Shown here: piece by piece, positions 19,654 through 31,560 of the stretch | Layout: every line of letters begins with the position of its first letter | Position numbering within the stretch: position 1 is the stretch's first letter | From: Gnetum montanum | Taxonomy: Eukaryota; Streptophyta; Gnetopsida; Gnetales; Gnetaceae | DNA: 64,000 nucleotides | Assembly: GCA_015680685.1 (NCBI GenBank) | Contig: MNCI01003962.1 | Span: forward strand, 419,161 to 483,160 | Direction: 5' to 3' | Program-made: the position numbers and the translations under genes | Notes under the pieces: generated by a model | The model's input: only the letters and a program-made list of their open reading frames with translations | Database searches by the model: none | What the model was told of the DNA's origin: nothing

Positions 19654-20870
19654 TAAGCAAGAAAATGAAAACCCACCATGCCCTGTCCATACCTCTAATA
19701 TAGACAGGACCACAAGGCAAGCTCGCAAGACAGTTAAACCCCGACCCGATAAACTGGGAGTCGGTTGCAATTAATAATATAGTGACCTTAGAAGCACCCC
19801 CGGATTTGCCTAAGCACCTGGTCCAAGTCCTAGATTTGAAGGCCAGAGATGTGATCGAGGATCCACTCGTCGAGGTACCCGTAACCTCTACAAGAAGGGA
19901 GATAAAGACGTTAAGACTCAGATCTTTACTAGACACGCAAATACATGAGGGCATAGTTAAAACCTTGCAAGAACATGTTGAGTCTTCACGTGGTCATATG
20001 AAGATATGCCAGGTTTAGATCCATGGTTGATTCAGCATAATATTGTCCTAGACCCCCACGTGAAGGCAGTCAAACAAAAGGCACATAAAATCAAGCCAGA
20101 AATCACGCTAGTCGTGAAGGATGAGGTCACTAAGTTATACCAAGTGGGTTTCATCCGTGAAGTCGACTATTCAGAGTGGGTGTCCAACATGGTTGTGGTT
20201 TCAAAGAAAATAGGAGTGATACGAATGTGTATAGATTTATGAGATCTGAACAAGGCAACGATCAAGGATAACTTTCTACTGCCAAATGTCAATCAACTCA
20301 TCAACACCACGGCTGAGCATGATTTGCTATCCTTCATGGATGGTTTCTCCAGATATAACCAAATCCACATCAACCCGGAACACCAGCTGTCAACCACCTT
20401 CATGAACCCATGGGGAACCTTCTGCTATACCATGATGTCCTTCGAGCTCAAGAATGCTGGGCCCACGTACCAGTGAGCCATGATGTACATTTTTAGTAAC
20501 CACATCCTAGAAACGTTAAACGATTACGTAGACAACATAGCGGTTAAGTCCAAAGAGGCGGCTCATCACCCACATGACCTAGAGTTAGTCCTCAAGTGCT
20601 ATCAAAAGCACGATTTGCATCTCAATCCTAAGAAATGTGTCTTCAGAGTAAAGACCGGGCGCATGTTAGGGTTTGTAGTATCGGAGGCTAGAATACAGGT
20701 GGACCCAGACAAAGTCAAAGTTATCGTCAACCTAGCGCCCCCCACAAACCTAAAAGAGTTACACGGTCTACAAGGTAGAGTGCAATTCATTTGAAGGTTC
20801 ATAGCAAGACTGATCGATAAGTTACACCCCATGCAACATCTTATGAAAAAATGGGTTGACTTCAAGTGGA
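19652..20870 (+). pseudogene. Reverse transcriptase of element C pol
   Basis: The N-terminal extension (19,665-20,020) matches A and B (DPLVEVPVTSTRREIKTLRL; then MPGLDPWLIQHN). The palm region runs from 20,060, with WVSNMVVVSK, SFMDGFSRYNQI and TPWGTFCYTMM-like motifs and a catalytic YVDN at 20,525-20,536. The second catalytic Asp is changed to Asn. Stops at about 20,240, 20,475 and 20,792 break the frame. With the catalytic change this RT would be inactive even if readable. Confidence 0.85.
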
Positions 20871-21350
20871 CAGTCCAATGTCAATAAGCCTTCGACAACC
20901 TGAAGAAGGAACTCTCTCACCTACCAACCGTGTACCTGCCGCAGAGGGACAAGCCTTTCTTCATATACCTCGCCACTTTCGGCGCATCCATAGCGGCACT
21001 GCTATGTCAGAAGTGGGACGATGGTTCTGAGATACCATTGTATTACCTAAGCCACGCATTAATAGCATATGAGAAGAAATACAATGAGGTGGAAAGGAAT
21101 TTCCTAGCCTTAGTGTTCGTGCTAAAAAGGTGGTGACACTATCTATTCTGTAGCACAACCAACATCATTTGCAAAAGCAATGTACTCCGGGCTATCACCA
21201 GTAACCTATACGAGGATAGCAGGATAGCCCGATGGAAGGCCATAACTACAGAATTTGATCTATGTTATATGAGCCAATCGTCGACAAAAGGCCAAGCCAT
21301 AGCGACCCAACTCACAACCACGCTAGTCGACGATTAGGCAATCATCGATC
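20871..21350 (+). pseudogene. First RNase H of element C pol
   Basis: The frame 20,930-21,136 reads FFIYLATFGASIAALLCQKW, YYLSHALIAYEKKYNEVERN and VLKRW. This is the degenerate gypsy RNase H with the acidic start changed (YLATF), as in A. A tail with ITSNLYEDSRIARWK (in-frame equivalent) and GQAIATQL leads into aRNH. Stops occur near 21,135 and 21,337. Confidence 0.7.
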
Positions 21351-21795
21351 CTGAGTTCCCAGACGAATACGTAAGCAATGTCACCATCATCCCACTGCAT
21401 TTTGAGCAACCTTACACTTCGACGGTGCCTCAACCATGCAAGGAGGTAGTGCCGCCGTTGTAATCACATTCCTCTATGGGGAAATGTACCCGTCCTCTTA
21501 TCGCTTTACATTCCCATGCACTAACAACGTGGCAGAATATGAGGGGCTACTCAGAGGCCTCTTAACTACCCACACACTGCATGTACAACACCTGGCGATC
21601 CAGGGAGATTCACAACTAGTAGTGAATCAAATCACCAAAGTTTACATCTACAAGGCTACACATCTGCAACCCTACTGCGACCTAGAAAAGGTCTTGTTGA
21701 AACAATTCACCACCACCAATGTGCAACACGTGCCACGTAGCAAAAATAGCATAGCAGATGCCTTAACTACCCTAGCACTAAACATCCCATCGTAG
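21351..21795 (+). pseudogene. Archaeal-type RNase H (aRNH) of element C
   Basis: Motifs are LHFDGAST (about 21,415), a Gly-rich turn, FPCTNNVAEYEGLLRGL, IQGDSQLVVNQITKVY and the end SKNSIADALTTLALN. The DGA, AEYE, GDSQ and ADAL acidic positions are all kept, so this copy looks chemically complete. It marks the Tat lineage. The main frame 21,436-21,795 is open. It is followed by WYDNIKTYFQHGK linker and integrase. Confidence 0.85.
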
Positions 21796-21879
21796 TCCTT
21801 GTTGAACCTACCCACTGCGATCATAGAATGCGTAGAACCTATCACTCAAACAGAACACATGACATCTATTGACGTTGCG

Positions 21880-23132
21880 GACACTCCGGAATGGTATGAT
21901 AACATTAAAACATATTTTCAGCATGGAAAACTCCCAGGTGGATTGACATCGGGTTAGAGAGATGCAATCCGCAAACGTGCCCAGCAATACATGCTCGTAG
22001 GAAGTGACGCCCTATGCCGGTGGTCCTACGACGGAATATTGCTAATGTGCGTGGGTGGTAAGCAAGCACAAAATGTAGTTAATGAAATTTATGAAGGGAT
22101 TTGCGGTGGGCACATCGCACCTAGGGCTATGGTAGTGAAGATTAGACGCATATGGTATTATTGGCCTTACATGGAGCGCCACTACTTGTCTAAAGTCAAG
22201 ACATGTGACACATATTAGAGATACGCAAATGTTATACATATAGCGCCTGCAGACCTAGATCCTACACAAATTACGTGGCCTTTCCAACGATGGGGACTAG
22301 ACCTCATAGGGTCCATCACATCTAAATCTTCCACGGGGTATAGCTTCATTATCACCGCCACAGAGTATTTTACTAAATGGGTGGAAGCTATTCCTCTGAG
22401 GAAGATGACATCCCAGCAAATCTACCACTTCATCCTCGATAACATCATGACAAGGTTCAGGCTTCCGATGACCATCGTGACTGACAATGGACCACAGTTC
22501 AGTAGTAAGGAAACCCGGGCCTTTTGCAGTAACCTAGGTATTAAACAATCATTTTCTTCCCCCTACTACCCACAAGCAAATGGACAGGTGGAGGCTACAA
22601 ATAAGTCCATCATCACCTTACTAAAGCAGATGCTTAGCAATAGCAAGAGGCGGTGGCATGAGTAAATACTCTATGTTCTCTAGGCATACCAAACGACTTG
22701 CAGAACCACGACAAGTAAGTCTCCTTACAGTCTCATTTACAGATCTAAAGCTGTGATGCCTCTTGATTTATAGGTACCCTCACTCTGGATGATCCTGTCC
22801 AACGTCATGAGCAAAGCCCAGAACAACGAATCGCGAGTCATCGACCTTGACTCAGTGGAGAAGGAGCGCGTGTAGACACTAAGACGGATCGAGTGCTATC
22901 AAGATAGACAATGACAAAATCACCACGTAGACCAGCATCAACGACCATTATAGAAGGGAGATCTCATCCTCAAGGCCGTCCGCGATCATGTGAGAAAATT
23001 CTCAGCCAACTGGGAAGGGCCTTACGTGGTCGCTAAAGCCTTTGGGAATGGAGCTTTGAAACTAGCAGACATGGACGGTAACGAATTTGCCAACCTAGTG
23101 AACCACATGTACCTCAAGCCATACTACGTCTA
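21880..23132 (+). pseudogene. Integrase of element C pol
   Basis: The HHCC region is at 22,085-22,215 (EGICGGHIAPRAMVVKIRR, YYWPYM, KTCDTY). The catalytic core has WGLDLIGS (first Asp, about 22,290), TDNGPQFSS (about 22,480) and NGQVEATNK (Glu, about 22,580). The C-terminal part (22,750-23,132) has RVIDLDSVEKERV and SANWEGPYVVAKAFGNG, ending LKPYYV. All three catalytic positions are kept, but stops at about 22,217, 22,663 and later interrupt it. Confidence 0.85.
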
Positions 23133-23149
23133 GGGTGTAATGGCAGCAC

Positions 23150-23405
23150 ACTCTAGCGTCCGCTACAATGATAAACTGGCAGCCGTGCCGGTCACTGTCC
23201 ATAATGACGATAAACTAGCAGCACCAAACAGCGTCCACCACGAAGTAAAACTGGCACTGTTAGTCCACTATGACTATAAACCGGCATCATGCGTCTACCA
23301 CGACATAAAAATAGCATGTACGGTCTGTTGGGACCTCAAACCAGCATAGCGGTCTGCTAGGACCTTAAACCAGCACCTGGTCCACCAAGACCTTAAACTA
23401 GGTCT
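23150..23405. repeat. Post-integrase array of element C
   Basis: About nine irregular units. In the minus direction they read AGTTTAAGGTCTTGGTGGAC, TTTTATGTCGTGGTAGAC, TTTATAGTCATAGTGGAC and so on. This is the same AGTTTA...GTC...GGAC consensus, and in the same orientation relative to pol, as in A. Confidence 0.75.
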
Positions 23406-24390
23406 ATGTCGCATCCTCAACAGGCATCGTCACCAAATGCCTATCGAACGAAAGGGAATGATACCGGCACACGGGTGGGACATCGTCGCCCCAGGACACA
23501 GTTCCCAACATAAGAAAGACACGATCTGGGGTGTATGTGTCACCATCTCCGGTGTCTTGCTGACCCTTCGAAGACATCGAACGATGTCACACAGGCCCCG
23601 CGAACCTACCATCGCTATGGCCCACTACCCTGACGGTAGCCCCCAAGCCCGTTCCCACTTCTGAAGTACTGACAGTATTGTGGCCCAGCCATGATATTAT
23701 TTTTCTTCCCCCCACCAAGGTTGCGGCTCGTGCAATGTTCGGCTATGTGGTAGCTGATCCCATAGCTGAACTCAGCGTGCATGTCTTTGGCGAGGATCCC
23801 GGTGCATCTGCATCCCCGGTGCCCTGGGGCATTACCCCCTCCGTGAGCAGTGCTACCAAGACTGTTGTTGGCCTCCCTGCTTTGGAAATCTTACACCAGC
23901 AATGGTTCCCAAGGGCAACAATAATGCCAGCAGCCTGCAAAACATCGTCCTCACAGGAACATCCCCCTACAGCAGCAAAGGCTATAACGTCGCAAAGTAA
24001 GTGCCTCGACTAACATGGCTATCTAAGAGTGTGAATTCTGGCATGCACGTAACATAGCTCGCAGTGTAGAAGGCTCTGATAGGCAGGTCCAGACCTTCCA
24101 TGGATGAAATATAGCTCGTCCAGCGGAGGGGACACCTGCCTACAGGAGGTTGAAGGATAGCGCCAGTCAGAGGTGAAAATGCAAACGAGCCCCTTAGAGC
24201 ACTCCGACGAGGGACTCAGCTAAACATCATCTCTGCTCTCTGCCTTGACCTCCGTAGCACCAATGCAACACCCTCAAGCACAGCCAGGCGATGTCTTAGT
24301 ATTCACCAAGCGATAGCCTCAATATTTCACCCGCTGTGGTGTTTCGTATACTTTGTCGATGTTCATCGAGCCCGTACTCCAGATGTCGAC
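23406..24390 (+). other. 3' untranslated region of element C
   Basis: GC-richer non-coding DNA between the array and the PPT. The short frames at 23,437-23,664 and 23,678-24,013 show no family resemblance, so I do not call a gene. Confidence 0.45.
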
Positions 24391-24403
24391 AAAGAGGGAC
24401 CAA
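24391..24403 (+). other. Polypurine tract (element C)
   Basis: AAAGAGGGACCAA directly before the LTR start TGAAACAC. It differs by one base from that of A. Confidence 0.6.
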
Positions 24404-24689
24404 TGAAACACCCTGAAGGAAAATGTGGGGTCATCCTAGATTCGCCAGGCTCTTGCAGTCCGCACAAGCGTCACGGTAGTCCATCGGGGAAAGAACGTTC
24501 TAAGTTCAGGATGGCCAGTTCATTAAATTTTCTACTTTAGGCATGGGCGGGTTCCATACCAACTTGTCCACCTGCCAAAGTAGTCTGAACAGTCGGTAGC
24601 CTGCTCAGAAACGGTGTCCAGAATCAGTGACAGCAACCTAGATGAATGGGAGAAGCAGTTCAAGCAAACTTGCTAAGTCACAAAACTTG

Positions 24690-25115
24690 TTATGCTACGA
24701 TGTGTAGTGTAGCAAGCCCCAGAAAATAATGGTGGAACAAGATGTTACACTACGTGATGACATATAGCGTAGCATAATGACAACTTCACCTCCCTCACCC
24801 AATCTCGAGCTCTATAGTGATGTCTCTTTTCGCTAGGAAGCAGTGGACCATATCTGCTGCTACGCTACACTAAGCTACATGGTGCAGCAAGGGGTAGCAA
24901 TCCTGTGAAAAGGGATGGAAAGTAGTTCGGGGGGGAATCAACAAAGTCCACAAAACCTATGTCTAAATAGGTTAAAAATCAGCAAAACTTTCACAGTCAC
25001 TATGCTACGCTATGCTATGTAGCGTAGCATCATGTAGCAAGTATGTGACATACGGCAAGACATGCGGCAAGGTGCCACGCCACGATAAGCAAGCCACATC
25101 ACAAAACATAGTGTA
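24690..25115. repeat. U3 palindromic repeats, element C LTR
   Basis: Repeated GCTACGCTA / TAGCGTAGC words form short palindromes, for example TATGCTACGCTATGCTATGT followed by AGCGTAGCAT near 25,005-25,035. The D LTR has the same class of repeat. Confidence 0.75.
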
Positions 25116-25343
25116 ACAGGCAGGTGGCCACGCGACATCAATGCACTCCACCTCAATCGAGCCATTGGCGCATGCCTCTAGGAGCTGGCGGCGTAGTCAC
25201 GACATAGTAGGATCACAGTTATTGCTCGCATCGCAATAGTTTGGTAAGCCCAATGGTTACAAATGGCCTAGGTAGCGCCAGTAAGGAAGGGGAGGTCTGC
25301 AACACGCAAGGTTCAAATGGTCACCTTTGCCTACTTTCCGCCC

Positions 25344-25351
25344 TATAAATA
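25344..25351 (+). promoter_or_regulatory. LTR TATA box (element C)
   Basis: TATAAATA in CCGCCCTATAAATAGCCC, 940 bp from the LTR start. The spacing and context match B and D. Confidence 0.6.
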
Positions 25352-26075
25352 GCCCATCAACTAGCACGCAAAAGAGCTCTCTGGAAATCTGGTCCGATCT
25401 GCAAGAAAAGAAACAAAAAGAAAAATACTTACGATCTTACATTAAAAGAAAAAGAAAAGGGGAGGCCAAGAATCTGTAAAAGGGACCTCTCTCGGTTGGT
25501 GAAAACCTTTGGGGTCTAGACCTACCACCTTGGTAGGATCTCATCCACATTGTATATACGCGAAGTCTATGCCCAAGAGCATAGCGATTTCTTCTTCTGT
25601 TTCCCAGCAAGCTTTGGTCACTCTTGGGACTTTCAGCACTCTGTCACACAGTGCAACCGACTGTGCCACTTCCCGATCGAATAGATTTATAATTCTGAAG
25701 TGGTGCATGTTCCTAACTGTATCTCATATTATTTATTATTTACTATCTGGCTTTCTCGTATTACTTTCTATTTATTTACCTTCAAGCATTGTCTCATATC
25801 ATTGTTTCACTTACGTTTATTCACTATTTCGCATTGTCGTTGCATTTTTAGTCCGTTTCTTTTTTCTGTTGCAAGCACCATCCTGCAACTCGTATAATTT
25901 ATAGTGCAAAAGGCTATATTGACGCCAACGTAAGTCCCTGTTTGATCAACCAGACTATTCAGGGCACCCTGTGTTTGCATACATCCAGCACCGCCCTCCC
26001 ACGGGCACAGGGTTGGAACTATTATGTCCGCTGACCTTGGCATTATTCCAGCTATCGATGTTTTCGGTCGCTACA

Positions 26076-28690
26076 AGGAGCAACAAGACACAGTGTCTAA
26101 CCAAGATGATGCTTTCCTAGATGGACAGGAGGAACTCGATTCTCAATCGGATGAGGGACGTCTAATCGACCTTGCTCCTATCCCTCCTACCCAGTCCTTT
26201 TGGGCCAAGTCTATGTCTATTACTGTTCCCACTGTAATTATGCCTATGTTGCCGCAACTCGCAACTACAACGGCTATGGGTAGCCACACTAATCCTATGG
26301 TGTTCCAACGCATGCTCTCGACTGTTTCGCCTATTCCATTTGTAGCTACTATCCCTTTGCAAGCTATTCAACAGTCGATCCTTGTAATACAGCATACACC
26401 AATTGCGACTACCCTACCACATGTGCATACTGTGCCCACTTCGCAATCGTACATGACTTATGCCTCTATTTCGACATTGATATTTGTTCCACCCATGGCG
26501 GCAGGCCCCGGCCCATCCACATGGTGGGCCCCACTCGCTCCTTCTCCTAAGCTACAACCATCGCAAATGTCTAACTACATGTGCCCTCAAGTACACCAAG
26601 ACTCACAAGTGGTACAACCAAACACAGGGCTATGGTCCACACTGCCGGTGACACATGTGATCCAACCGGCAACCCAACCCACGGTTGTTGCCATAACAAC
26701 GCCACCTGTTGGGTGGTGGACAACACAAGTAGCATCGCTCTCGGGGGTCATCCCAATGGTACTGCCAGTGGGTAATATCACCACTCCCACCATGCCACAC
26801 ATAGGAGCTGCCTCTACAGCCCCTCAACCATCTACAACATTTTTAGGCCTGGACTAAGTGTTTTAGCTTATCTAGACCCTCACTGAAGAAATAAAACACC
26901 TCAAGGCTGTTGGGTCTGACACGGTGCAAGTCATGGACTTCTACCAAGATGACCCCATCAACCCTACAATTCTCACCTTAACATTACCCCCAAGGATGTC
27001 TCTCTCACACTTCACGAAGTACGATGGGGAGGGAGATCCCAATGCACATCTCGTTACCTTCAGATCTAAGTCCTTGTTATTGCAAAAATGGTCGTACAGG
27101 ATCATTCGCATCTTCACCATGTCCCTAGCTGGGAAAGCGTTAGATTGGTACCGTGCATTGCCACGCTCATCCATTTCAACTTTGGAAGAGCTCCTGACTT
27201 AGTTTGTGACACACATTAAGTACAAGTTGAATCCAGATACTATGCTAGATCAGTTGATGAGCATGAAGCAAGATCCACTAGAACTAGTCCAAAAGTTTAT
27301 TCAACATTGCAGTGTGATCCTTAATGAAATCTGTGAGCCCAACATGGAGGCCAACTTGCTAGCTGTCTTTAAGAATGCAGTGAATAACTTTATCAAGTCC
27401 AAACTATATTATCTTGCTCCTCACTCTCTTAGTCAAGCCTTCGCTCAAACTAAAAGCATACAAGATGCAGCCGAGGCAAGCAAAGACCTGGCCTACATCT
27501 CTTATAAAAATACCTTCCCAAAAAAGGAAAAGGGTAAATCCCTAACAACTACAGTGGCTACTGTGGCAACTGAGGCCAAGCCCACAGCTAGTAGCAGTGG
27601 TAGCAAGAATAGTAAGAAACTAGCCACACAAGCGGCTAACCCTGTGCCCAAATATGGCCATGTGCCGCAACCTGCTACATCTATTCCTGAGACATCTGCA
27701 CAACCTAAACCCAACTTTGAGTGTAAAGACTGCTCGAAGTACACCCCGCTTCCTCTAAATCCTTCAAAACTTCTAAAGAAACTGTTGGTAGTAGGATACA
27801 TCCAACATAAGAAAATGTTGGAAGAGGCAAACACGAGACATCAACGCTACTACGAGCTCCTTAGGAATCCATCTTTGGCCTTGCCCAATGAGCCTCCAGT
27901 CCCTAGGAGTTTTAGGCTAGATAGGTTTTGTGACTACCACCAACTGTGTGGTCACAACATGGATTATTTTCTGGCATTGCAAGATGACATCCAGAGATTA
28001 ATTGACCAGGGAAAACTAGTGCTAGACAAGAGAAACCCAGTACACCCTGAAAACCAATCTATGTATGTCTACACAGATCCCCTCAATTCCAACAATGTTG
28101 GTTACGTCATCAATGCTATCGGCATTGACACTGATCCCAAGCTGCCTCGATAGCCATTCGTGGTCCGTGTGCCTCAGAATAGTGCACCAGTACCACGAGC
28201 AACTAATCAAAGCTCGTAGAAACCATTCATCCTAAAAGTCCCACCACGAGCATCCACATGTATACCACCTATTAGTAGGGCCAGGAGGTCCCATCAGTTA
28301 ACACCTCTAGCTTCATTCCTCATCAAGGGGTCGATGCCTTTGATGGCCCCTGTCTCGTACAACAAAACTAAACAACCTTCTCACCCCATAAGGTGAAAGG
28401 TCCACTTGGTTGGCGAGACGTCAAAGGGAAATACCGTCAAGGATGTCCCCAAGCCCACGTCCTCGCTTCTAGCATCTACACCTTCATCACCACAGGAAAA
28501 AGTTGGTATGACTTCGTAGTCTACATCACCCTACCAATGATGATCTAAATCCAGATCTGAAGTCACCTCTCCTTGGGAAATGCATTTTTTGGGATGAATC
28601 AAAGAGGAGGAAAATGTTAAACAAGGGGGCAGCCAAGACCTAGTGGACACCCTCACCGAGGTCAAGCAAGCTCTAAAGTAGAAAAACGCT
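26076..28690 (+). pseudogene. gag of element C (N-terminus replaced by LTR)
   Basis: Homology to D gag begins at 26,076 (EQQDTVSNQDDAFLDGQEEL against EQHETTSNHDEAFQDG). The first 17 codons of the open frame (from 26,024) come from the LTR end. A Pro/Thr/Met-rich region follows. The capsid part (26,924-27,430) has VMDFYQDDPINP, AGKALDWYRAL and IKSKLYYLAPHSLSQAFAQT. A Lys-rich linker comes next, then RLDRFCDYHQLCGHNMDYFL near 27,930. Stops occur at 26,855, 27,201 and 28,152. The fusion removed about 110 gag residues and the PBS. Confidence 0.8.
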
Positions 28691-29556
28691 ACACTAATTT
28701 TGTACAACCTAATCATGACATCTGTGCCTCATCATGAGGCTCTAATAGGCATGTTAACGGTGGTTCTGATCGATGAGAACATGCCAGCGGAAGAGGAAGC
28801 GATCCATTTAGTCATGATTCCCTCTGTACCCATAGAGTCCATGATACCTCAACTAACTTTTAGTGATGATGCCATTAGGGAAGATCCCGAAGGGGGTTAG
28901 GTGACTACGGTGCTTCTCTTCATCACAATTCAGGTCAACCAACACCGGATCTGAAGAGTACACATTGATGATGGGGCTACCATAAATGTCATTCCCTTCC
29001 CTATTGTGGACAAGTTGGGATTGTTCGACTAGATCAAACCCACAATGACATTGTGTCTGAGGTCCTTCAATGGGGCACGCATCCTGGTGAAGGGCACAGT
29101 TCACGTAAAATTTGTAGCAGGGGACCAGTTCCCCATAGACGCAACATTCATCGTGGTCGAGGAAATGCCTGGGTTTAACCTGATCTTGGGAAGATCATGG
29201 CTGGCACAACTTAGGGCTGTCTCCTCGCTTATACACTAGGAAATCCATTTACCATACGAAGGTAGGGAGGTGGTGATCTGTGGTGATGAAGTAGCAACAC
29301 AAGCGATCCACAACATAGGCATGGAAGAAGGCACAGAAGTTGTAACTTTTGAGAATGAACTGCCTGTTGCAACCTACGCTGACTACCTGATAGAGGGGTC
29401 GACTCAACAAGTTGACCTCCTAAGCAAAAACACATGGACTGAGTTGCCCTTCCAAATAGAGGGCAATGACATGGATGAAGGCCTTGGATAAATGCCTTGA
29501 CCTTATGTCCCACTCAACCTACGTCAGGTAAAGAAGCAAATTTGCCTAGCGTAGCA
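28690..29556 (+). pseudogene. Aspartic protease of element C
   Basis: Matches A: EALIGMLTVVLI (about 28,735), the active site VHIDDGATINVIP (about 28,960), FVAGDQFPIDATFIVVEEMP, and LILGRSWLAQLRA (about 29,185). The tail is TELPFQIEGNDMDEG, then VKKQICLA before stops. In-frame stops occur at about 28,900, 29,030 and 29,240. Like the other copies it ends shortly before a GGCC array, not in RT. Confidence 0.8.
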
Positions 29557-29589
29557 ATCCCATTGCTTCTTGTCCACATACCATTCATA

Positions 29590-29762
29590 TGCTTCAATGA
29601 AATGGCCCAAAATGGCCTAAAACTAGCAATGTTACACAATGGCCATTTAACTAGCAATGTTACGCAATGACCAGAAATGACCTAAAACTAGCAATGTTAC
29701 ACAACGGCCCGAAATGGCCTAAAACTAGCAATGGCCCAAAATGGCCTAAAACTAGCAAAAAA
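29590..29762. repeat. Post-protease array of element C
   Basis: Six units of GGCCCGAAATGGCCTAAAAC plus TAGCAATGTTACACAAC. The minus strand reads AGTTTTAGGCCATTT.GGGCC, nearly the D array at 47,270-47,430. Confidence 0.85.
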
Positions 29763-29908
29763 AAAAGGAAACTTTACATGGTAAACAAGTTAATGCAAAA
29801 TCAATTTCTTTTTTGAGGTCTTTCATTTTATTCAAAACTTATGCCTGTTGGCAATGTTTGCAAAGCTTTTACGAAATTTCAAAATTTTCAAAAAAAAATC
29901 CCATGCTA

Positions 29909-31200
29909 TCATGGGTCGCCTTTGTTTGTATTGTCTTCACCGCTTGCCTCCACTTCATCTATTTGTGCATCATCCTCCCCTGCATTTTTGTTTGTCGATT
30001 CTTCATTCCCTTCCCCCATGGGCCTTGCACCCTCATTTGGAGCCTACATCACAAGAACAAAGTGACCAGTTAGGGCAACATCATAAACTACAACATAGCA
30101 TGAGTGTCTATACAGTAAAAAAACTAACTTGAGAAGTGCCTACGCCAGTCTCAAAAGGTATCCAATCTAGACCGAGCCTGAGGTGACGCTAGATCTCTTG
30201 TATCGAGATATCCACCCAACACCTGTTGCTAGGTTCAGCATTCACGGTAGTGGCTTTCTCCCTTTCCATGATCGTCCATTTTAGAGGTCCCGGGGAAGGG
30301 GAGGTGGTTGCGGTCTCTCCTATAGGAAAGTTCAATTTCAAGTCAAGGGATTCCGTAACCTTTACCTATTCCTTAAACTTAGCATAGGCCTCTAAAGAAC
30401 TGATGGCATTCACGAATGCTTCATACGTGAAGGCCTCCACAATAGCATCCTTGTACATTTTTCGATGGGTGTCATTCTCCAGCTTGTATGCATGTTTGTG
30501 GTTTCTTTGGGTTCACCCCCATTCAAAAAATTTGGTACTGATATCTTTCATGTCTTGACACTTCTGGGCTAGCAAGTCCATCTGCATCTATTGCTCGACT
30601 ATCTCGCGGGTAGATTCAACGTTCTGATGCACGATCGTCCAAAACCTGGTGTAGTCATCTATAGCCTTATGCCAATCCTCCACATCAGGATTACGATTTA
30701 TGAGGAAATCATTCCTCAACCTGAGATCTGCCACCATAGCGACCAAGTCGGCGTCTCTCTACTCAGCCCTTTGGACCCACTTCCACTGATCCTTGTTGAC
30801 GTGCCTACACTCCCATAGAGAGCAAGCTGAGTGCAAGATGCACTTGTAAGCATCATCAAACACACAATGAGACACCCTGGTCAAGTCATGTAAGAGTGTA
30901 GGCACGGCGCCAACTTTCATGGGTCACGCTGGATCCCATTTAAGCCGAGAGGTTGCCTCAACACGCAGAGTGTAGCAAGCACGTTAGCACAGCAAAATCA
31001 ATGAACTCAAAATTTTTAGCGTAATAAAAAAAAGGCATTTAGTACTACTTACCCATGTTAGGGTTTTCCTATTGAAGGCATTTAATCATGTCATCAACAA
31101 GTCTATGCATGAACGCAAACTTGTCAGGGACCTCGACCCAGGACTTTGCATGAACCGGAGGGGGTCCTATGGTGTTAGCAATCTCACATGTGGCATCAAC
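29909..31200 (-). pseudogene. Antisense gene, 3' half (element C): exons 6-8
   Basis: Exon 6 is partial (about 31,200-31,053; a FMHRLVDDMIKC stretch ending in NPNMG, donor GTAAGT, phase 1 as in A and B). Exon 7, 30,956-about 30,142, begins with LKWDPA (WDPSEA in A and B) and has a helical middle and CQDMKDISTKFFEWG. It then has HKHAYKLENDTHRKMYKDAI, NFPIGETATTSPSPGP and CWVDISIQE. Exon 8, 30,043-29,909, is an acidic tail (GEDDAQIDEVEASGEDN) with stop TGA. It lies opposite to gag-protease and right after the GGCC array, as in A, B and D. Several stops are present. Confidence 0.75.
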
Positions 31201-31215
31201 AGTAGTTTGTTATGT
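31190..31215. other. Breakpoint between elements C and B
   Basis: Exon 6 homology of C ends and integrase homology of B begins (after NLIHVPHNK) within this short interval, without LTR or target duplication. This is the mirror case of the joint at 17,106-17,135. Confidence 0.5.
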
Positions 31216-31560
31216 GGAACATGTATTAGATTACCATGATTTTGAAAAATGTCACATGTTCTGACCTTGGAGATGCAATCATACTTTATGTGTGCCCAGT
31301 AATAGCCTAGGCACCTAATTTTTGTTACCATTTCTTTAGGTGCAATGTGCCCTCCACAAAGTCCTTCGTGGACTTGTTCTACAATTGTTTGACTGTCAAT
31401 GCTACTAATGCACATCAGAAAAATGCCTTTGTAAGATTTGCAACACAAGGTGTCCCCTATTAACGCATATTGCAGGAAGCATTTTTGCATAGCATCCTTT
31501 TGAGCGTTTGTCAAGTGTTGTGGGGGTTCGCCATGTAGAAGGTACTCTTTTATGTCATCG
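31200..31560 (-). pseudogene. Integrase N-terminal part, element B
   Basis: The HHCC domain is present: VHEGLCGGHIAPKEMVTKI, a YYWAHI stretch and CDIFQNHGNLIHVPHNK. After this, homology stops at about 31,200, so the whole catalytic core (DDE) is absent. It is preceded without a stop by the linker WYDDIKEYLLHGEPPQHLT. It is continuous with aRNH in one frame (31,937-31,167). Confidence 0.8.

Larger units (their letters stand above)
24404..26075 (+). repeat. Single LTR of element C
   Basis: It starts TGAAACACCC, like D. It ends ATCGATGTTTTCGGTCGCTACA, aligning with the D end CGACATTTTCGGTTGCTACA. Length is 1,672 bp (D 1,664). The reading frame that opens at 26,024 starts inside this LTR. No PBS follows. 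Confidence 0.75.
17130..31200 (+). mobile_element. Tat/Ogre-like element C, circularly permuted
   Basis: The plus-strand order is: 5' half of the antisense gene (minus strand), RT-RNaseH-aRNH-integrase (19.65-23.13), array, PPT, one LTR (24,404-26,075), gag (26,076-28.5), protease (28.7-29.55), array, 3' half of the antisense gene (minus strand). Normal order would be LTR-gag-protease-antisense gene-RT-integrase-LTR. The element is thus opened inside the antisense gene and closed through a single LTR. This fits an integrated one-LTR circle, or two neighbours that share an LTR after recombination. PBS and the gag start are missing at the LTR/gag joint. Confidence 0.6.

Noticed and set aside
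23437-24013. Short plus-strand frames after the C integrase as an envelope-like gene
   Set aside because: There is no signal peptide, membrane segment or family resemblance, and no equivalent in A.
26024-26075. N-terminus of the 277-codon frame at the start of C gag
   Set aside because: These first codons lie in the LTR and are not homologous to the gag start of D or B. They result from the fusion joint.
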